Positions 53,607 through 63,056 of a stretch of 64,000 nt of DNA are shown here, piece by piece (the stretch's first letter is position 1; every line of letters starts with the position of its first letter). The notes beneath the pieces were generated by a model. The model did no database searches. It had not been told where the DNA came from and saw nothing but the letters and a program-made list of their open reading frames with translations. The translations under genes and the position numbers were made by a program. This stretch comes from Ignavibacteria bacterium RIFOXYB12_FULL_35_14. Its GTDB lineage: Bacteria; Bacteroidota; Ignavibacteria; Ignavibacteriales; Ignavibacteriaceae. The stretch spans positions 44,494 to 108,493 of the forward strand of contig MHAR01000060.1 in NCBI GenBank assembly GCA_001803045.1, written 5' to 3'.

Positions 53607-55988
53607 TTACTCCACTTTCAAAATCATATATTCAATTGCGCCAACATCCAGATTTATTTTGCTGTTTATAACCTCAAACTCTTTCCCACTCACAAGATCT
53701 TTTGCTTTGCTGAGATTATACATTCCGGGAAGAATATATTCTACGTTTTGCTGATTAGGGCTTTTATTTATGATCGTGAGAATCCTTTCATTCATATCAG
53801 ATCGCAAATAAGCATAAACATTTTCATCGGCTTGCAGAGTTAGGAAATCACCATAACGTAGTACTGGATGATCTTTCCTAATATGAATGAGCTTGCTCAC
53901 ATCGTTTAGTGTTTGTTTTTCATATTGGTTAAGCTGCTCGCCAAATCTCATCATCCTTCTGTTATCGGGATCGGAAGCACCGGTCATTCCGATTTCATCG
54001 CCATAATAAATTATTGGAACACCGGGAATAGTAAGCAAGTATGCGAGATGAAGCTTCAGCTTATCATAGCTTGAAGGATTATCAACCTTCGGAGGATTAT
54101 TCCATGCAAAATCACTTGCCCTGCCATCGTTAATTTCAAGATCACCATCAGCATATCCCATGTAACGTATCTTATCATGACTATCCATTATGTTTCCCAT
54201 CAAGTTGTTGTAACCGAAAACCTGGAAACTTTTCTGCATCTGATAATCGAGCAGCTTGAACGATGCTTTCTCATCAAGAAAAATTGGGATTGCAACATCA
54301 TAAAGATTAAAGTTGAACTGCGCATTCAACTGTCCATTGCTCACATAAGAATTTATCAAATCAATTCCGCCGAAAGATTCTCCAATTTGATATATTTTTT
54401 TCTGATAAGGAATTTCTACTTCACTCTTTATTTTTTTTGTGAGAAGTCGCCAGTATTCATTCGGGACATGCTTAACTGCATCGTGCCTGAACCCATCCGC
54501 ACCGGTGACCTTCAACCACCAGACAGCATTGTCCGTCATGAACTCAAGCGCTTCGTACGAGCTTGTAAAATCGAATGACGGCATGTAAGGTTCAAACCAG
54601 GTTGTGAGCCGATATTCATCCCAAAGCCGTAAGTTCAATCTTCCATTTGGAAGTTCATAGGTGCCAAACCAATCACGATGTTCTTTCCACATCCAATGTT
54701 GCTCATGAACGTGGTGAGCAACATAATCCAATAAAACACTCATGCCATTGTTGTGAGCTGTTTCAACAAGTTTTTTTGCCAGCCTCATATCTCCAAATTT
54801 TTCTTCAACTTTTGTTGCCGAGACAGGCCAATAACCATGGTAACCCGTGTAATAGCGGTGAGGAGCGGGATATTCTCTGTATGCACTGTTTGTGTTATCA
54901 ACAATCGGTGAAATCCAAAAAGTGTTTACACCAAGCGAATTAAAATATCCGTCTTCAATCTTGTTGATGATTCCCTGCAAGTCGCCGCCTTGATAATTTG
55001 CGGGAGTGAAAAGTGAATCATGCACAATCGGGTTATCATTCGAAGGATCGCCGTTGTTAAATCTGTCAATCATCATGCAATAAATTATTTGGTCATTCAA
55101 AGTTTTGTGATCGGTTGTTCCGGCAATTTTTCCATTATGAATTTGAACCATCTGAATGTTGGTTGATTTTCCCATTCTGTTTACGGCAATTCTAAATGTA
55201 TGAGTTTCGAATCGCTCGTATTCTTTAAGCGTGATAATAATTTCTCGTCCATTTATAACAACCTGATCAGGAGGAAATTTTTGATTATCAATAAGAACAA
55301 TCAAATCTTCTTTGTTTACAAACAAACTTTTATCAAAACTCTCAAGATAAAACTTCAGCTTAATGTCATCAGCAGAACTTTCCATTCCCAGCACATGAAG
55401 AAATAATTTATCTGCCGCAGCTTCCTCAATTACTCGAACAGAGTTAAAATCCCCCATCCCGTTTGATACTTTAACCGGGTTTGCGGGATCAACCACCTCT
55501 TTGCCGTCAACGTAAAATTTATACTCGTATCTGCCGGGATCGAGAGGAATTTCTATCTCCAAAACTCCATCGCCATTCAAATCTTTCATAGGAAGATTTT
55601 GACGGTCCCAGCTATTGAACTGTCCGAAAAGACTTACTTGCTTATCTGTCGGTGCAGGTTTGTAGGTAAATAAATAAGTTTTACTTTTAATCAACTTAAC
55701 AGGGAAGTCGTAGATCATGTTATTAAACATGAAGGATACAAGCCCAATACCCGAAAAATCTTTTGGGGGAGTGAGCGATACTTCCTTTGAAACGGCATTA
55801 AAACCCACATCAATATTTACACTTGGAAGAAATTCAACTGAATAATCTTCCGAGTAAAACAAATCGCTTATCAAAACTTTTGTCGTTTGATCCTGCCGAA
55901 GATTTACCGGTTGAATAAGATCGCGAATGGTTTGGGAGTTAGTTACAGTTACTGTTAAGAATACTGAGAGTATTATTTTTTTAATCAT
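53607..55988 (-). CDS. GH13 alpha-amylase-family enzyme with glycogen-binding-type domain
   Basis: A 793-aa secreted enzyme from ATG 55988 (AAGGAC upstream); an extension to 56024 is unlikely. After a signal peptide, an E-set/CBM48-like domain (LDPGRYEYKFYVDGKEVVDP, about 160-180) precedes the (beta/alpha)8 GH13 barrel: DYVAHHVHE, GADGFRHDAVKH (nucleophile Asp), YQIGESFGG (acid/base Glu) and MDSHDKIR (third Asp), then a C-terminal beta domain. It likely cleaves alpha-glucans or cyclodextrins (neopullulanase-like) in the periplasm. Confidence 0.88.
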   Translation of the reverse strand: MIKKIILSVFLTVTVTNSQTIRDLIQPVNLRQDQTTKVLISDLFYSEDYSVEFLPSVNIDVGFNAVSKEVSLTPPKDFSGIGLVSFMFNNMIYDFPVKLIKSKTYLFTYKPAPTDKQVSLFGQFNSWDRQNLPMKDLNGDGVLEIEIPLDPGRYEYKFYVDGKEVVDPANPVKVSNGMGDFNSVRVIEEAAADKLFLHVLGMESSADDIKLKFYLESFDKSLFVNKEDLIVLIDNQKFPPDQVVINGREIIITLKEYERFETHTFRIAVNRMGKSTNIQMVQIHNGKIAGTTDHKTLNDQIIYCMMIDRFNNGDPSNDNPIVHDSLFTPANYQGGDLQGIINKIEDGYFNSLGVNTFWISPIVDNTNSAYREYPAPHRYYTGYHGYWPVSATKVEEKFGDMRLAKKLVETAHNNGMSVLLDYVAHHVHEQHWMWKEHRDWFGTYELPNGRLNLRLWDEYRLTTWFEPYMPSFDFTSSYEALEFMTDNAVWWLKVTGADGFRHDAVKHVPNEYWRLLTKKIKSEVEIPYQKKIYQIGESFGGIDLINSYVSNGQLNAQFNFNLYDVAIPIFLDEKASFKLLDYQMQKSFQVFGYNNLMGNIMDSHDKIRYMGYADGDLEINDGRASDFAWNNPPKVDNPSSYDKLKLHLAYLLTIPGVPIIYYGDEIGMTGASDPDNRRMMRFGEQLNQYEKQTLNDVSKLIHIRKDHPVLRYGDFLTLQADENVYAYLRSDMNERILTIINKSPNQQNVEYILPGMYNLSKAKDLVSGKEFEVINSKINLDVGAIEYMILKVE

Positions 55989-56142
55989 GTTAGTCCTTAG
56001 TAATTGTTGCGCTTGTCGCCTCAAGCGGATTGTTTTATGAACCGGATTTTATTTTTGTCACAAAGTTAAGGCAAGTTTGGGAAAGGGAAAAGCAGGTGAA
56101 TGGGATTAGTAGGATGAAGATAAAGAAAAATACTCGCTAGAA

Positions 56143-56388
56143 TTACCAATTAACAACTTCGCCGACTTTAAGCTTACGCAAATTAATTCTATAGAAAACG
56201 AGTGCTGGAATTATGAAACCGATACAACTGAAGATCAGTTTTATTTCATAAGTGAAAACAGCAGAAATGTTGGACGACGGAACGAATGCAAAAGAAATTC
56301 CAAATACTGTCATGCCACCGTCTATAAATCCTGCTATGATGGTTACACATTTATTGCGGAAAAATCCTCCGCTTTGCCCATAAGCCAC
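56143..56388 (-). CDS. Small membrane protein, uncertain
   Basis: An 81-aa frame with two or three hydrophobic stretches (TIIAGFIDGGMTVFGISFAF, IKLIFSCIGFIIPALVFY) and a basic tail. The only start is a GTG beside a palindromic repeat (56404-56441), and no ribosome site is visible. It may be the end of a larger broken membrane protein. Composition looks coding. Confidence 0.35.
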   Translation of the reverse strand: MAYGQSGGFFRNKCVTIIAGFIDGGMTVFGISFAFVPSSNISAVFTYEIKLIFSCIGFIIPALVFYRINLRKLKVGEVVNW

Positions 56389-56403
56389 ACGGACTCACCG
56401 AGT

Positions 56404-56441
56404 CGGTTGCGCAGAGCGCATCTTACCGGATGCGCCAACCG
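56404..56441. repeat. GC-rich palindrome
   Basis: CGGTTG and CAACCG enclose GCGCATC and GATGCGC. It differs in sequence from the GTCA/TGAC family. It may belong to another dispersed repeat. Confidence 0.6.
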
Positions 56442-56501
56442 CTATTGTATTCATTCGCACCAGTCGCTATCAGCTAATATAGACACGATTGTTAATAACT
56501 G

Positions 56502-58151
56502 TTAAATCACCAATACCTTTATATCAGGGTAGCCCATCAGCTTGAGAATAAAATAATTGACTGCCGCTTCACCGGGATCATCTGAAATGCAAACAAGCTC
56601 CGCATATCTCGGAACCCCGGCCTTGGTCAGGATGTTCCAGATATCTTTTGCGGCTTTGGGCGTACCGCCTTCATTCAGCAATTCGGTGTATGAAACATGT
56701 ACAACTTTTCCATCCAGAGTTTTAGCAGGTGGATTCTTACCCGAAGCAATAAATATCCTGGGATATAATCCCTTGATGCTATTAGGATCAGCAATTAACA
56801 CATCTTTGCGGAGATTAACAGGATAAGTCGTGGGAGTAATGGATAAATCATTACCGACCTTTTTAAGATCACCCGCAGTCGAATCTTTTATGACAGTGAA
56901 ACCACGCTTAACCCATTTATCTTGGGAGTCCATGAAGATGGATACTTTTTTCTGTCCCATTTTCTCCAGCATTACAAACGCCAGTGCTGATTCTTTTGTT
57001 AACCCCGAATCTGAAATTACAACCGCTTCGTCGGACACATTGACGCCGGACTGGCCCAGAATTTCAGCCAGCTTGGCTGGATTAGTGAGATAACTTTTAA
57101 ACAGATCTGCAGGGATGTTAAGCGCAAAAGGCAAATGCCCCTCACTGAATTCGCCTAAAGTTCGCACATCAACCATGCTGACTTGTGAGACTCCATACAT
57201 CCTCATCGTCTTGCCTCCCCATGTCTTCAACCAGTTTGTTTCTCTCATGAGAAACGGGGAATCGTATGTCCAATAAGGCAGTTCTCTTTCATCCTTCAGC
57301 CATCCCATCTCGGACTCGCTGTAAAGTTTAACCTTGGTGAAATTAAGAATAAATTTTAGTGTGAAGAACGGAACGCTGGCGGCTATTCCACCGCCGCAAT
57401 AGGTATAGATCTGCTGTTCCGGCTTGACACCTAAGTAGTTCAGCATCTTTCTGATTTCCTCAGCGGACTTGAAGGTCTTGTCCGGATTGTAGAAATCACC
57501 GCCGGGCAGCAAAATGCCGTTCGGAATATGTCCGGGACGGTCAAAGAATTGGAGTTCCCCGAAATGCCAGTTTGCCTCCAACGCCTCCAGTAAGGCATAA
57601 TTCTTCTTATCACCGGTTGCAGTAAGGAATTCCGGCAGCTTGACCCGCGCATCTTCATTAAACTTTTTGATTTGGAAAGAGCTTTTCTCCGGAATAGATG
57701 GTACCTCAATTGTTATCGGCAGCCCTTCCTCCTGCCATTTGAAAAGTCCGCCGTCTAAAATTAAAAGGTCATTTGCTGGGAAGCCGTGGTAGTATAAATC
57801 ATAAAAAAGCCGGGTTGCCACTATTGAACCGCCTTGATCGTATATGATGATCTTTTTCCCGAGACTGATTCCCCAGGACTGGAAGCGCTGTTCCATCTCA
57901 GAGATCGGAATATCCTGGATCCCATAAGTCATAAAGTCAACACTTACTGCACCGGGAATATGTTTTTCCTTGTAAATCTTTGTAGGAGATGCGTCAAGTA
58001 TAAGAACGTCAGCATTTTTAAGATTTTTCTCAAGCCATTTAACTTTTATAAGATTGCCTTCGATTCCTTCTTCCGCGATTAAGGGCTTCATCAGGAGCAG
58101 ACAAACTGCAACGACAAGTATACAGCAATACATCATTTTGTTTATGTTCAT
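56502..58151 (-). CDS. Exported sulfurtransferase with four rhodanese-like modules
   Basis: A 549-aa protein with a signal peptide (CCILVVAVCLLLMKPLIA). Four rhodanese-like modules can be read: about 35-150 (VLILDASPTKIYKEKHIPGA, loop YDQGGS), 165-285 (FDRPGHIPNGILLPGG, loop YCGGGIAAS), 320-420 (MVDVRTLGEFSEGHLPFALN, loop SDSGLTKES) and 450-549 (loop SDDPGEAA). Only module two has the active-site Cys (C252). Two-module proteins are the rule, so this is a duplicated form. Its bases look more GC-rich than its neighbours, hinting at transfer. Next to a DUF4395 gene, it probably handles sulfane sulfur in the periplasm. Confidence 0.85.
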   Translation of the reverse strand: MNINKMMYCCILVVAVCLLLMKPLIAEEGIEGNLIKVKWLEKNLKNADVLILDASPTKIYKEKHIPGAVSVDFMTYGIQDIPISEMEQRFQSWGISLGKKIIIYDQGGSIVATRLFYDLYYHGFPANDLLILDGGLFKWQEEGLPITIEVPSIPEKSSFQIKKFNEDARVKLPEFLTATGDKKNYALLEALEANWHFGELQFFDRPGHIPNGILLPGGDFYNPDKTFKSAEEIRKMLNYLGVKPEQQIYTYCGGGIAASVPFFTLKFILNFTKVKLYSESEMGWLKDERELPYWTYDSPFLMRETNWLKTWGGKTMRMYGVSQVSMVDVRTLGEFSEGHLPFALNIPADLFKSYLTNPAKLAEILGQSGVNVSDEAVVISDSGLTKESALAFVMLEKMGQKKVSIFMDSQDKWVKRGFTVIKDSTAGDLKKVGNDLSITPTTYPVNLRKDVLIADPNSIKGLYPRIFIASGKNPPAKTLDGKVVHVSYTELLNEGGTPKAAKDIWNILTKAGVPRYAELVCISDDPGEAAVNYFILKLMGYPDIKVLVI

Positions 58152-58167
58152 TTTTTCTCCTTTATAA

Positions 58168-58836
58168 TTATCTTTTATTTAGCTCAGTAGAATTTACAGT
58201 TCCAAACAATTCGTATGGTCTTTTACTAAAATTTTCGTTGAATAAAAAAACTGCAAGAAAGATGTATGCAATAAATCCAAGAATAATAAGCATCTGAACC
58301 CTGGATGTTTTTTGAATATCTTGTTTTGATTTTACATCACAAACTTCACCAGGGCAGTATTGCGCTTTTTCTTTATAAAACATCGAATAAAATTTACATC
58401 CTAAACAAATACCAAACGCCGTTTCAAAGAATAAGAATATAAGGCAAATTAGACAGATGATACCTGCTATTGGGCTACGTGCATTTAATACCGCTATATG
58501 AATGAAAGTTATTGTTGCCAAAATTACACCAATTATCCAGGCAAATTTTTTTTGTTGAGCCCCAACATATTCAGGGACTTGATTCCTAACGATCATACTC
58601 CCAATTATTAAAGAAGGAGAAAATTTAGGATTAACACAGATACGTATTAAAATATCTGTAAGGAATATTGTAATAGCATATTTTAGCAATAAAAAATCCC
58701 CTTTAAGAACAACTACCAGTATTGAGATAAACATCATTAAGAACAGTATACCTGCTGCGGCTCTTATTTCCCGTTCATTTAAAACGGGAATGTTATATCC
58801 TGCAACATCTTCTCCAAAGTTTATTATTTTATTCAT
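58168..58836 (-). CDS. DUF4395 membrane protein
   Basis: The protein is 222 aa from ATG 58836 (AAAGGA about 10 bases upstream); the open frame reaches 59010 but that extension looks non-coding. The DUF4395 opening is seen as NIPVLNEREIRAAAGILFL, then NPKFSPSLIIG and CLGCKFYSMF. Four or five spans. A CxxC (C-L-G-C) and the following CPGEVC could bind metal or sulfur. DUF4395 proteins often stand beside rhodanese or thioredoxin genes, as here. Confidence 0.75.
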   Translation of the reverse strand: MNKIINFGEDVAGYNIPVLNEREIRAAAGILFLMMFISILVVVLKGDFLLLKYAITIFLTDILIRICVNPKFSPSLIIGSMIVRNQVPEYVGAQQKKFAWIIGVILATITFIHIAVLNARSPIAGIICLICLIFLFFETAFGICLGCKFYSMFYKEKAQYCPGEVCDVKSKQDIQKTSRVQMLIILGFIAYIFLAVFLFNENFSKRPYELFGTVNSTELNKR

Positions 58837-59159
58837 CAGTTCGTATCCTTTCCCGCTTTCCATTTTAAGATATTCATAATAGTATTTTAGGGTTAGTGTA
58901 TTTTGAAAATTTTTTTCTGGCGCAAGAATATGTAATCCAACAAATAACTGAAATAGAGGGTCAACATACAGCGGGTTATGGTAAACAAACAGCGTAGTTA
59001 TGTCAATCAAATATCATGGGTAAGCATGCTGAAGTAGTTATATTGAAGATAAGAATATTATTTTTCTTGATTGGCTTATTGTATTTATATCATAACTCAT
59101 TCAAAGAGATTGCAAAATGAAAAGAGAAGAACTCCCAAAATTAACTTCTAAATAGCCGG

Positions 59160-60215
59160 ATGAAGATATCAATCGATAGAGAGCGTTTTAAATTTTATTT
59201 ATGGGTTGGCTTTGCTTATCTATTGCTATGGCTGTTCATAGATTTAGTAAATTATACCGGCCCGTTGCTAGCAGAGGTTTCCAATAATATTTGGCGATTT
59301 GGTTACACTGTTGTTGTCAATTTTATTTTTTTCGAGTTTACCCTACCTTTTATAAAGCAAAAAAGGAAATATTTCCTTTACAATATTCTTCTTTTTCTTT
59401 TAGCTTTATGGCTTCAATTAATGTTATGTTCTTATGGCTTGTATGCCTGGAGATCCATTGGGATCCAGTTGCATATTTATACTGCTTTACTAAAATTCTC
59501 CTCACAGTCCCACGCAATTTCTGCTCAGGCAGCATATGGGGTGATGTCAATTTTCTTTTTTGGAATTATTAAGCATTATTACGATTTTAAAAAACTAAAA
59601 ATGTCAGCACAGCTAATGCGTATTGAAAAACAGCAGGCGGAATTGAATTACCTCAAATCACAAACAAACCCGCATTTTTTATTCAACACGTTAAATAATA
59701 TATATTCATTGGCGAGGGATAAATCTGACCTGACCCCGGAATCCATTTTACGTCTGTCGAAAATTTTACGTTATATGCTTTATGAAACCAGCGGAGAGTA
59801 CATAGCTATAGAACAGGAGCTAAAAATTATCAATGACTTTATTGCTCTTGAAAAATTGCGTTATGATGAATCTTTACGTATCAATTTTAACTATGACATT
59901 GAGGATATGAAACAAGCCTTACCGCCACTGTTGCTGATCCCATTAGTTGAAAATGCGTTCAAACATGGTGTTTCTGAAACAAGAAATCAACCATTTGTCG
60001 ATATCCATCTTTCGGTTAATCAGCGGCAGTTAATGTTTATTGTAAAAAATTCTACTGAAAAATTTCCTGAGGAACAGGGCGTAAAAGAAAATATCGGTCT
60101 TTCTAACCTGAGACGCCAACTTGAATTGCTCTATACAGATTACGATCTATCAATTCAACAAGGCGAATCTGCGTTTACAGCCACTTTAAAAATTAATCTT
60201 ACAAGCCATGTCTAA
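59160..60215 (+). CDS. LytS/YehU-type sensor histidine kinase
   Basis: A 351-aa kinase with four N-terminal membrane spans and the His_kinase (PF06580) region: KSQTNPHFLFNTLNNIYSLA carries the phosphoacceptor His in NPHFLFN. The ATPase part shows LIPLVENAFKHG (N box) and NIGLSNLRRQLEL (G box). No extracellular sensor domain is visible. It probably phosphorylates the LytTR regulator encoded next, whose start overlaps by 8 bases. Confidence 0.93.
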   Translation: MKISIDRERFKFYLWVGFAYLLLWLFIDLVNYTGPLLAEVSNNIWRFGYTVVVNFIFFEFTLPFIKQKRKYFLYNILLFLLALWLQLMLCSYGLYAWRSIGIQLHIYTALLKFSSQSHAISAQAAYGVMSIFFFGIIKHYYDFKKLKMSAQLMRIEKQQAELNYLKSQTNPHFLFNTLNNIYSLARDKSDLTPESILRLSKILRYMLYETSGEYIAIEQELKIINDFIALEKLRYDESLRINFNYDIEDMKQALPPLLLIPLVENAFKHGVSETRNQPFVDIHLSVNQRQLMFIVKNSTEKFPEEQGVKENIGLSNLRRQLELLYTDYDLSIQQGESAFTATLKINLTSHV

Positions 60216-60900
60216 AATAAAGTGTATTATAATAGAAGACGAGCCATTAGCAGTAAAAATTTTATCGGATTACATTATGCAAGTACCGTTTCTGGAATTA
60301 CAAGCAACATTTAAAGATGCTATTAATGCAACTGACTATTTGCGACATAATAATATCAACCTTATTTTTTTAGATATTCATCTACCTAAATTAAAAGGTA
60401 TGGCTTTTTTAAAAACGCTTACACATCCACCCGCTATAATTATTACAACCGCTTATCATCAATACGCAGTGGAAGGATTTAATTTAAACGTAACAGATTA
60501 CTTGTTAAAGCCATTTGATTTTGAGCGCTTTTTAAAAGCAGTAAATAAAGTAAAAACTGCACAAAGAGAGCAACTGAGATCAAATGTAAACCTGGAGACA
60601 AAGGATTATCTTTTTCTAAATGTTCAAAAAAAGAAGGAGAAAATTTTATTCTCAGAGATTATTTATATTGAAAGTCAGCGGGAGTACATTAAAATCATTA
60701 CAATAAAAAAAGAATACATCTCAAAAATGAGTACTCATGAAATTGAGGATCTTTTACCTTCAAATCTTTTCAAACGGATTCACCGTTCTTTTATTGTTTC
60801 ATTAAGCAAGATTGAATCATACACTGCAGAAACAGTTAAGGTTAATGGAGTATCTATTCCAATTGGTAGGGGCTATAAAAATATTTTAGAAACATTATAG
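60208..60900 (+). CDS. LytTR-family response regulator (copy 1)
   Basis: A 230-aa regulator. The receiver (1-120) has the acidic pair in IIIEDEPLAVKIL, phosphoacceptor Asp in LIFLDIHLPK (about 57), Thr in IITTAYHQYA and Lys in YLLKPFDFERF. The LytTR DNA-binding domain (135-230) shows KILFSEIIYIESQREYIKI and KRIHRSFIVSLSKIESY. It starts inside the kinase gene. A second, diverged copy lies at 63,049-63,741. Confidence 0.95.
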   Translation: MSKIKCIIIEDEPLAVKILSDYIMQVPFLELQATFKDAINATDYLRHNNINLIFLDIHLPKLKGMAFLKTLTHPPAIIITTAYHQYAVEGFNLNVTDYLLKPFDFERFLKAVNKVKTAQREQLRSNVNLETKDYLFLNVQKKKEKILFSEIIYIESQREYIKIITIKKEYISKMSTHEIEDLLPSNLFKRIHRSFIVSLSKIESYTAETVKVNGVSIPIGRGYKNILETL

Positions 60901-61235
60901 CTTTTGTTGTAAGACTCTCATTTTTTTCCGCTTCATCTGAGTTGCTTCAGTGAGATTCCTAAATACGATACGATTAGCGAAAGCGGAATTATTAGTTGTA
61001 GAGTTATGTTCCAAAATGACGTACAATGGATGGCGGTATGTCCAGTAAGGGATTTCGGGTTTTTCACTTATCAAGATACACCGAAATTGATGAGGGTGTT
61101 TAGTTTCTCGAACCACTGGGACCCTTATTGGCTATACCGAGTGTTGACTACTATGCTTTTTTCAAATCAGCAAGTTTCGGGTTGTTGCCAATTTTATGAT
61201 ATTGTATTTTTATCAAAGAAAAATATTATTGTCAA
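60901..61235. other. Gap without a supported gene
   Basis: 335 bases between the regulator and the AraC-Ogt gene. Frames on both strands exist, but they lack ribosome sites and recognisable motifs. A hairpin or promoter could not be identified with confidence. Confidence 0.4.
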
Positions 61236-62084
61236 ATGTCAGAAAAAATTAATTATAACCGAGTAGCAAAAGCAATAAAATATTTGTCTGTTAATTACAA
61301 ACAACAACCTTCTTTGGAAGAAGTCGCTGCACATGTTCATTTAAGTTCTTTTCATTTCCAAAGAATCTTTACTGATTGGGCTGGCATTAGTCCGAAAAAA
61401 TTTCTGCAGTACCTAACTGTTGAGGAATTAAAAAAAGGATTACAAAACACAAAAATTTTAGTCCATGTTGCTGAAAAAGTTGGTCTGTCGGCACAGTCAA
61501 GGGTTTATGATTTGTTTGTAAATATTGAAGCTGTTACTCCACAAGAATACAAAACCAGAGGGAAAGGGGTTGAAATTGAGTACGGATTTCATAAAACACC
61601 TTTTGGAGAATGTTTTATTGCAAATACAAAAAAAGGAATTTGCTCATTAAGTTTTATCGATGATGATAAAGAATCAGTACTTGCTGAATTTACTGATAAA
61701 TGGGACAATGCTAGGTTATCTAAAAATCAATCAACAACTGAGAACTTAGTGGAGAAATTATTTTATGAACCCTTATACAAACATCAATTAAGTTTGCTGT
61801 TAAAAGGTACTAAATTCCAGATAAAAGTTTGGGAAGCCCTGCTAAAAATTCCTTTTGGCACTGTCACAACTTATCAAAACATTGCTACAGTCATTGGTCA
61901 TTCAAATGCATCGAGAGCTGTTGGTACAGCAGTGGGTAATAATCCGGTTGCGTTTCTCATTCCATGCCATCGGGTCATACGTAGCGAAGGTTTGATTGGT
62001 CAGTATCATTGGGGCGTACCACGTAAATGTGCCATCATCGGTTGGGAAAAAGCGAGGATTGAATTACAAAATAGTACTGCTTGA
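61236..62084 (+). CDS. AraC-type HTH fused to methylguanine-DNA methyltransferase (Ada-like)
   Basis: A 282-aa fusion. Residues 1-105 are an AraC DNA-binding domain (QPSLEEVAAHVHLSSFHFQR, SPKKFLQYLT). The rest is an Ogt/AGT domain: IPFGTVTTYQNIA, HSNASRAVGTAVGNNPVAF and the active-site LIPCHRVIRSEG, whose Cys takes the alkyl group. The zinc N-domain of E. coli Ada is absent, as in many short Ada homologues. It repairs O6-alkylguanine and may control genes. Confidence 0.93.
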   Translation: MSEKINYNRVAKAIKYLSVNYKQQPSLEEVAAHVHLSSFHFQRIFTDWAGISPKKFLQYLTVEELKKGLQNTKILVHVAEKVGLSAQSRVYDLFVNIEAVTPQEYKTRGKGVEIEYGFHKTPFGECFIANTKKGICSLSFIDDDKESVLAEFTDKWDNARLSKNQSTTENLVEKLFYEPLYKHQLSLLLKGTKFQIKVWEALLKIPFGTVTTYQNIATVIGHSNASRAVGTAVGNNPVAFLIPCHRVIRSEGLIGQYHWGVPRKCAIIGWEKARIELQNSTA

Positions 62085-62118
62085 ATAATATGTTAACCAT
62101 AATTATAAAAATAAAATA

Positions 62119-62934
62119 ATGTCACAAAACAAGGATTACATACTTGGAACAAATAACGAAGAATCAAAACGTCTGGGACTGCAACACAATGTTTGGAAAC
62201 CCTATGTTTTAGATTGTTGGCAACGTGCAGGAATTACAACCGGGCATAAAGTAGTAGATATTGGAGCCGGACCTGGTTTTGCAACAATTGATCTTGCAGA
62301 AATGGTTGGCGAAACGGGTGAAATTTATTCCATTGAGCGCTCAGTCAATTTTACAAAATCAATAATGAAATTAAGCTCAGATAGGAATCACAATAACATA
62401 AAGGTATTTGAATTAGATTTGATAAAAGATGATTTACCAGAGTTTAAAGCTGATTTTACCTGGTGTCGCTGGGTAGCTTGTTTTGTATCCGATCCGCAAA
62501 AACTCATCCGAAAGATTGGTAACATGTTAAACAAAAGTGGTGTTTCCATATTTTTCGAATATAGCGATTATTCAACTTGGCGACTTGCGCCACAAAATAT
62601 CGCAGTGGAAAGTTTTGTAACTGAAGTCATGAAAAGTTGGAGAGATACAGGGGGAGAACCAGATATAGCTTTGATTTTACCCACCTTGCTAATAAATTTC
62701 GGTTTCAGAATTAGTTCAGTAAAACCCCATGTCTTTTGTGTAAGACCTAATGAATTTATTTGGCAATGGCCATCTTCTTTTATAGAGACTAACTTAAATA
62801 GATTACTAGAACTCGGCAAAGTCACGATTGAATGGACAATGAATGTAAAGAATGAGCTTAAAAAAGCCGAAAACAACCCGAATACCTACATGATTACTCC
62901 AATGGTGTTAGAAATAATTGCAGAAAAAAAATAG
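62119..62934 (+). CDS. Class I SAM-dependent methyltransferase
   Basis: A 271-aa methyltransferase. SAM motif I is KVVDIGAGPGFATIDL (about 45-60), motif II region GEIYSIERS, and ELDLIKDDLPEFKADFTWCR follows. The substrate cannot be told; the type is that of UbiE/SmtA-like small-molecule methylases. 34 bases after the AraC-Ogt gene, so probably one transcript. It lies between the duplicated regulator copies. Confidence 0.85.
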   Translation: MSQNKDYILGTNNEESKRLGLQHNVWKPYVLDCWQRAGITTGHKVVDIGAGPGFATIDLAEMVGETGEIYSIERSVNFTKSIMKLSSDRNHNNIKVFELDLIKDDLPEFKADFTWCRWVACFVSDPQKLIRKIGNMLNKSGVSIFFEYSDYSTWRLAPQNIAVESFVTEVMKSWRDTGGEPDIALILPTLLINFGFRISSVKPHVFCVRPNEFIWQWPSSFIETNLNRLLELGKVTIEWTMNVKNELKKAENNPNTYMITPMVLEIIAEKK

Positions 62935-62942
62935 AAATTGGA

Positions 62943-63056
62943 GCTAACCTGAGATGCCAACTCGAATTGCTATACACAGATTGTAATCTATCTACTCAAC
63001 ATGGCGAATCAATGTTTACAGCCGCATTAATAATTAATCTAAATAGCCACGTCTAA
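62943..63056 (+). pseudogene. Fragment of a duplicated histidine kinase (last 37 codons)
   Basis: The frame ANLRCQLELLYTDCNLS, then GESMFTAALIINLNSHV and a stop, matches the end of the kinase at 59,160-60,215 (NLRRQLELLYTDYDLS ... FTATLKINLTSHV). The similarity starts abruptly 8 bases after the methyltransferase stop. It is the left edge of a partial duplication of the kinase-regulator pair. Confidence 0.85.

Noticed and set aside
60895..61266. Frames on both strands in the gap after the first regulator; one contains EIPYWTY, similar to ELPYWTY of the rhodanese
   Set aside because: The match is only six residues and no frame has a start signal or family motif.
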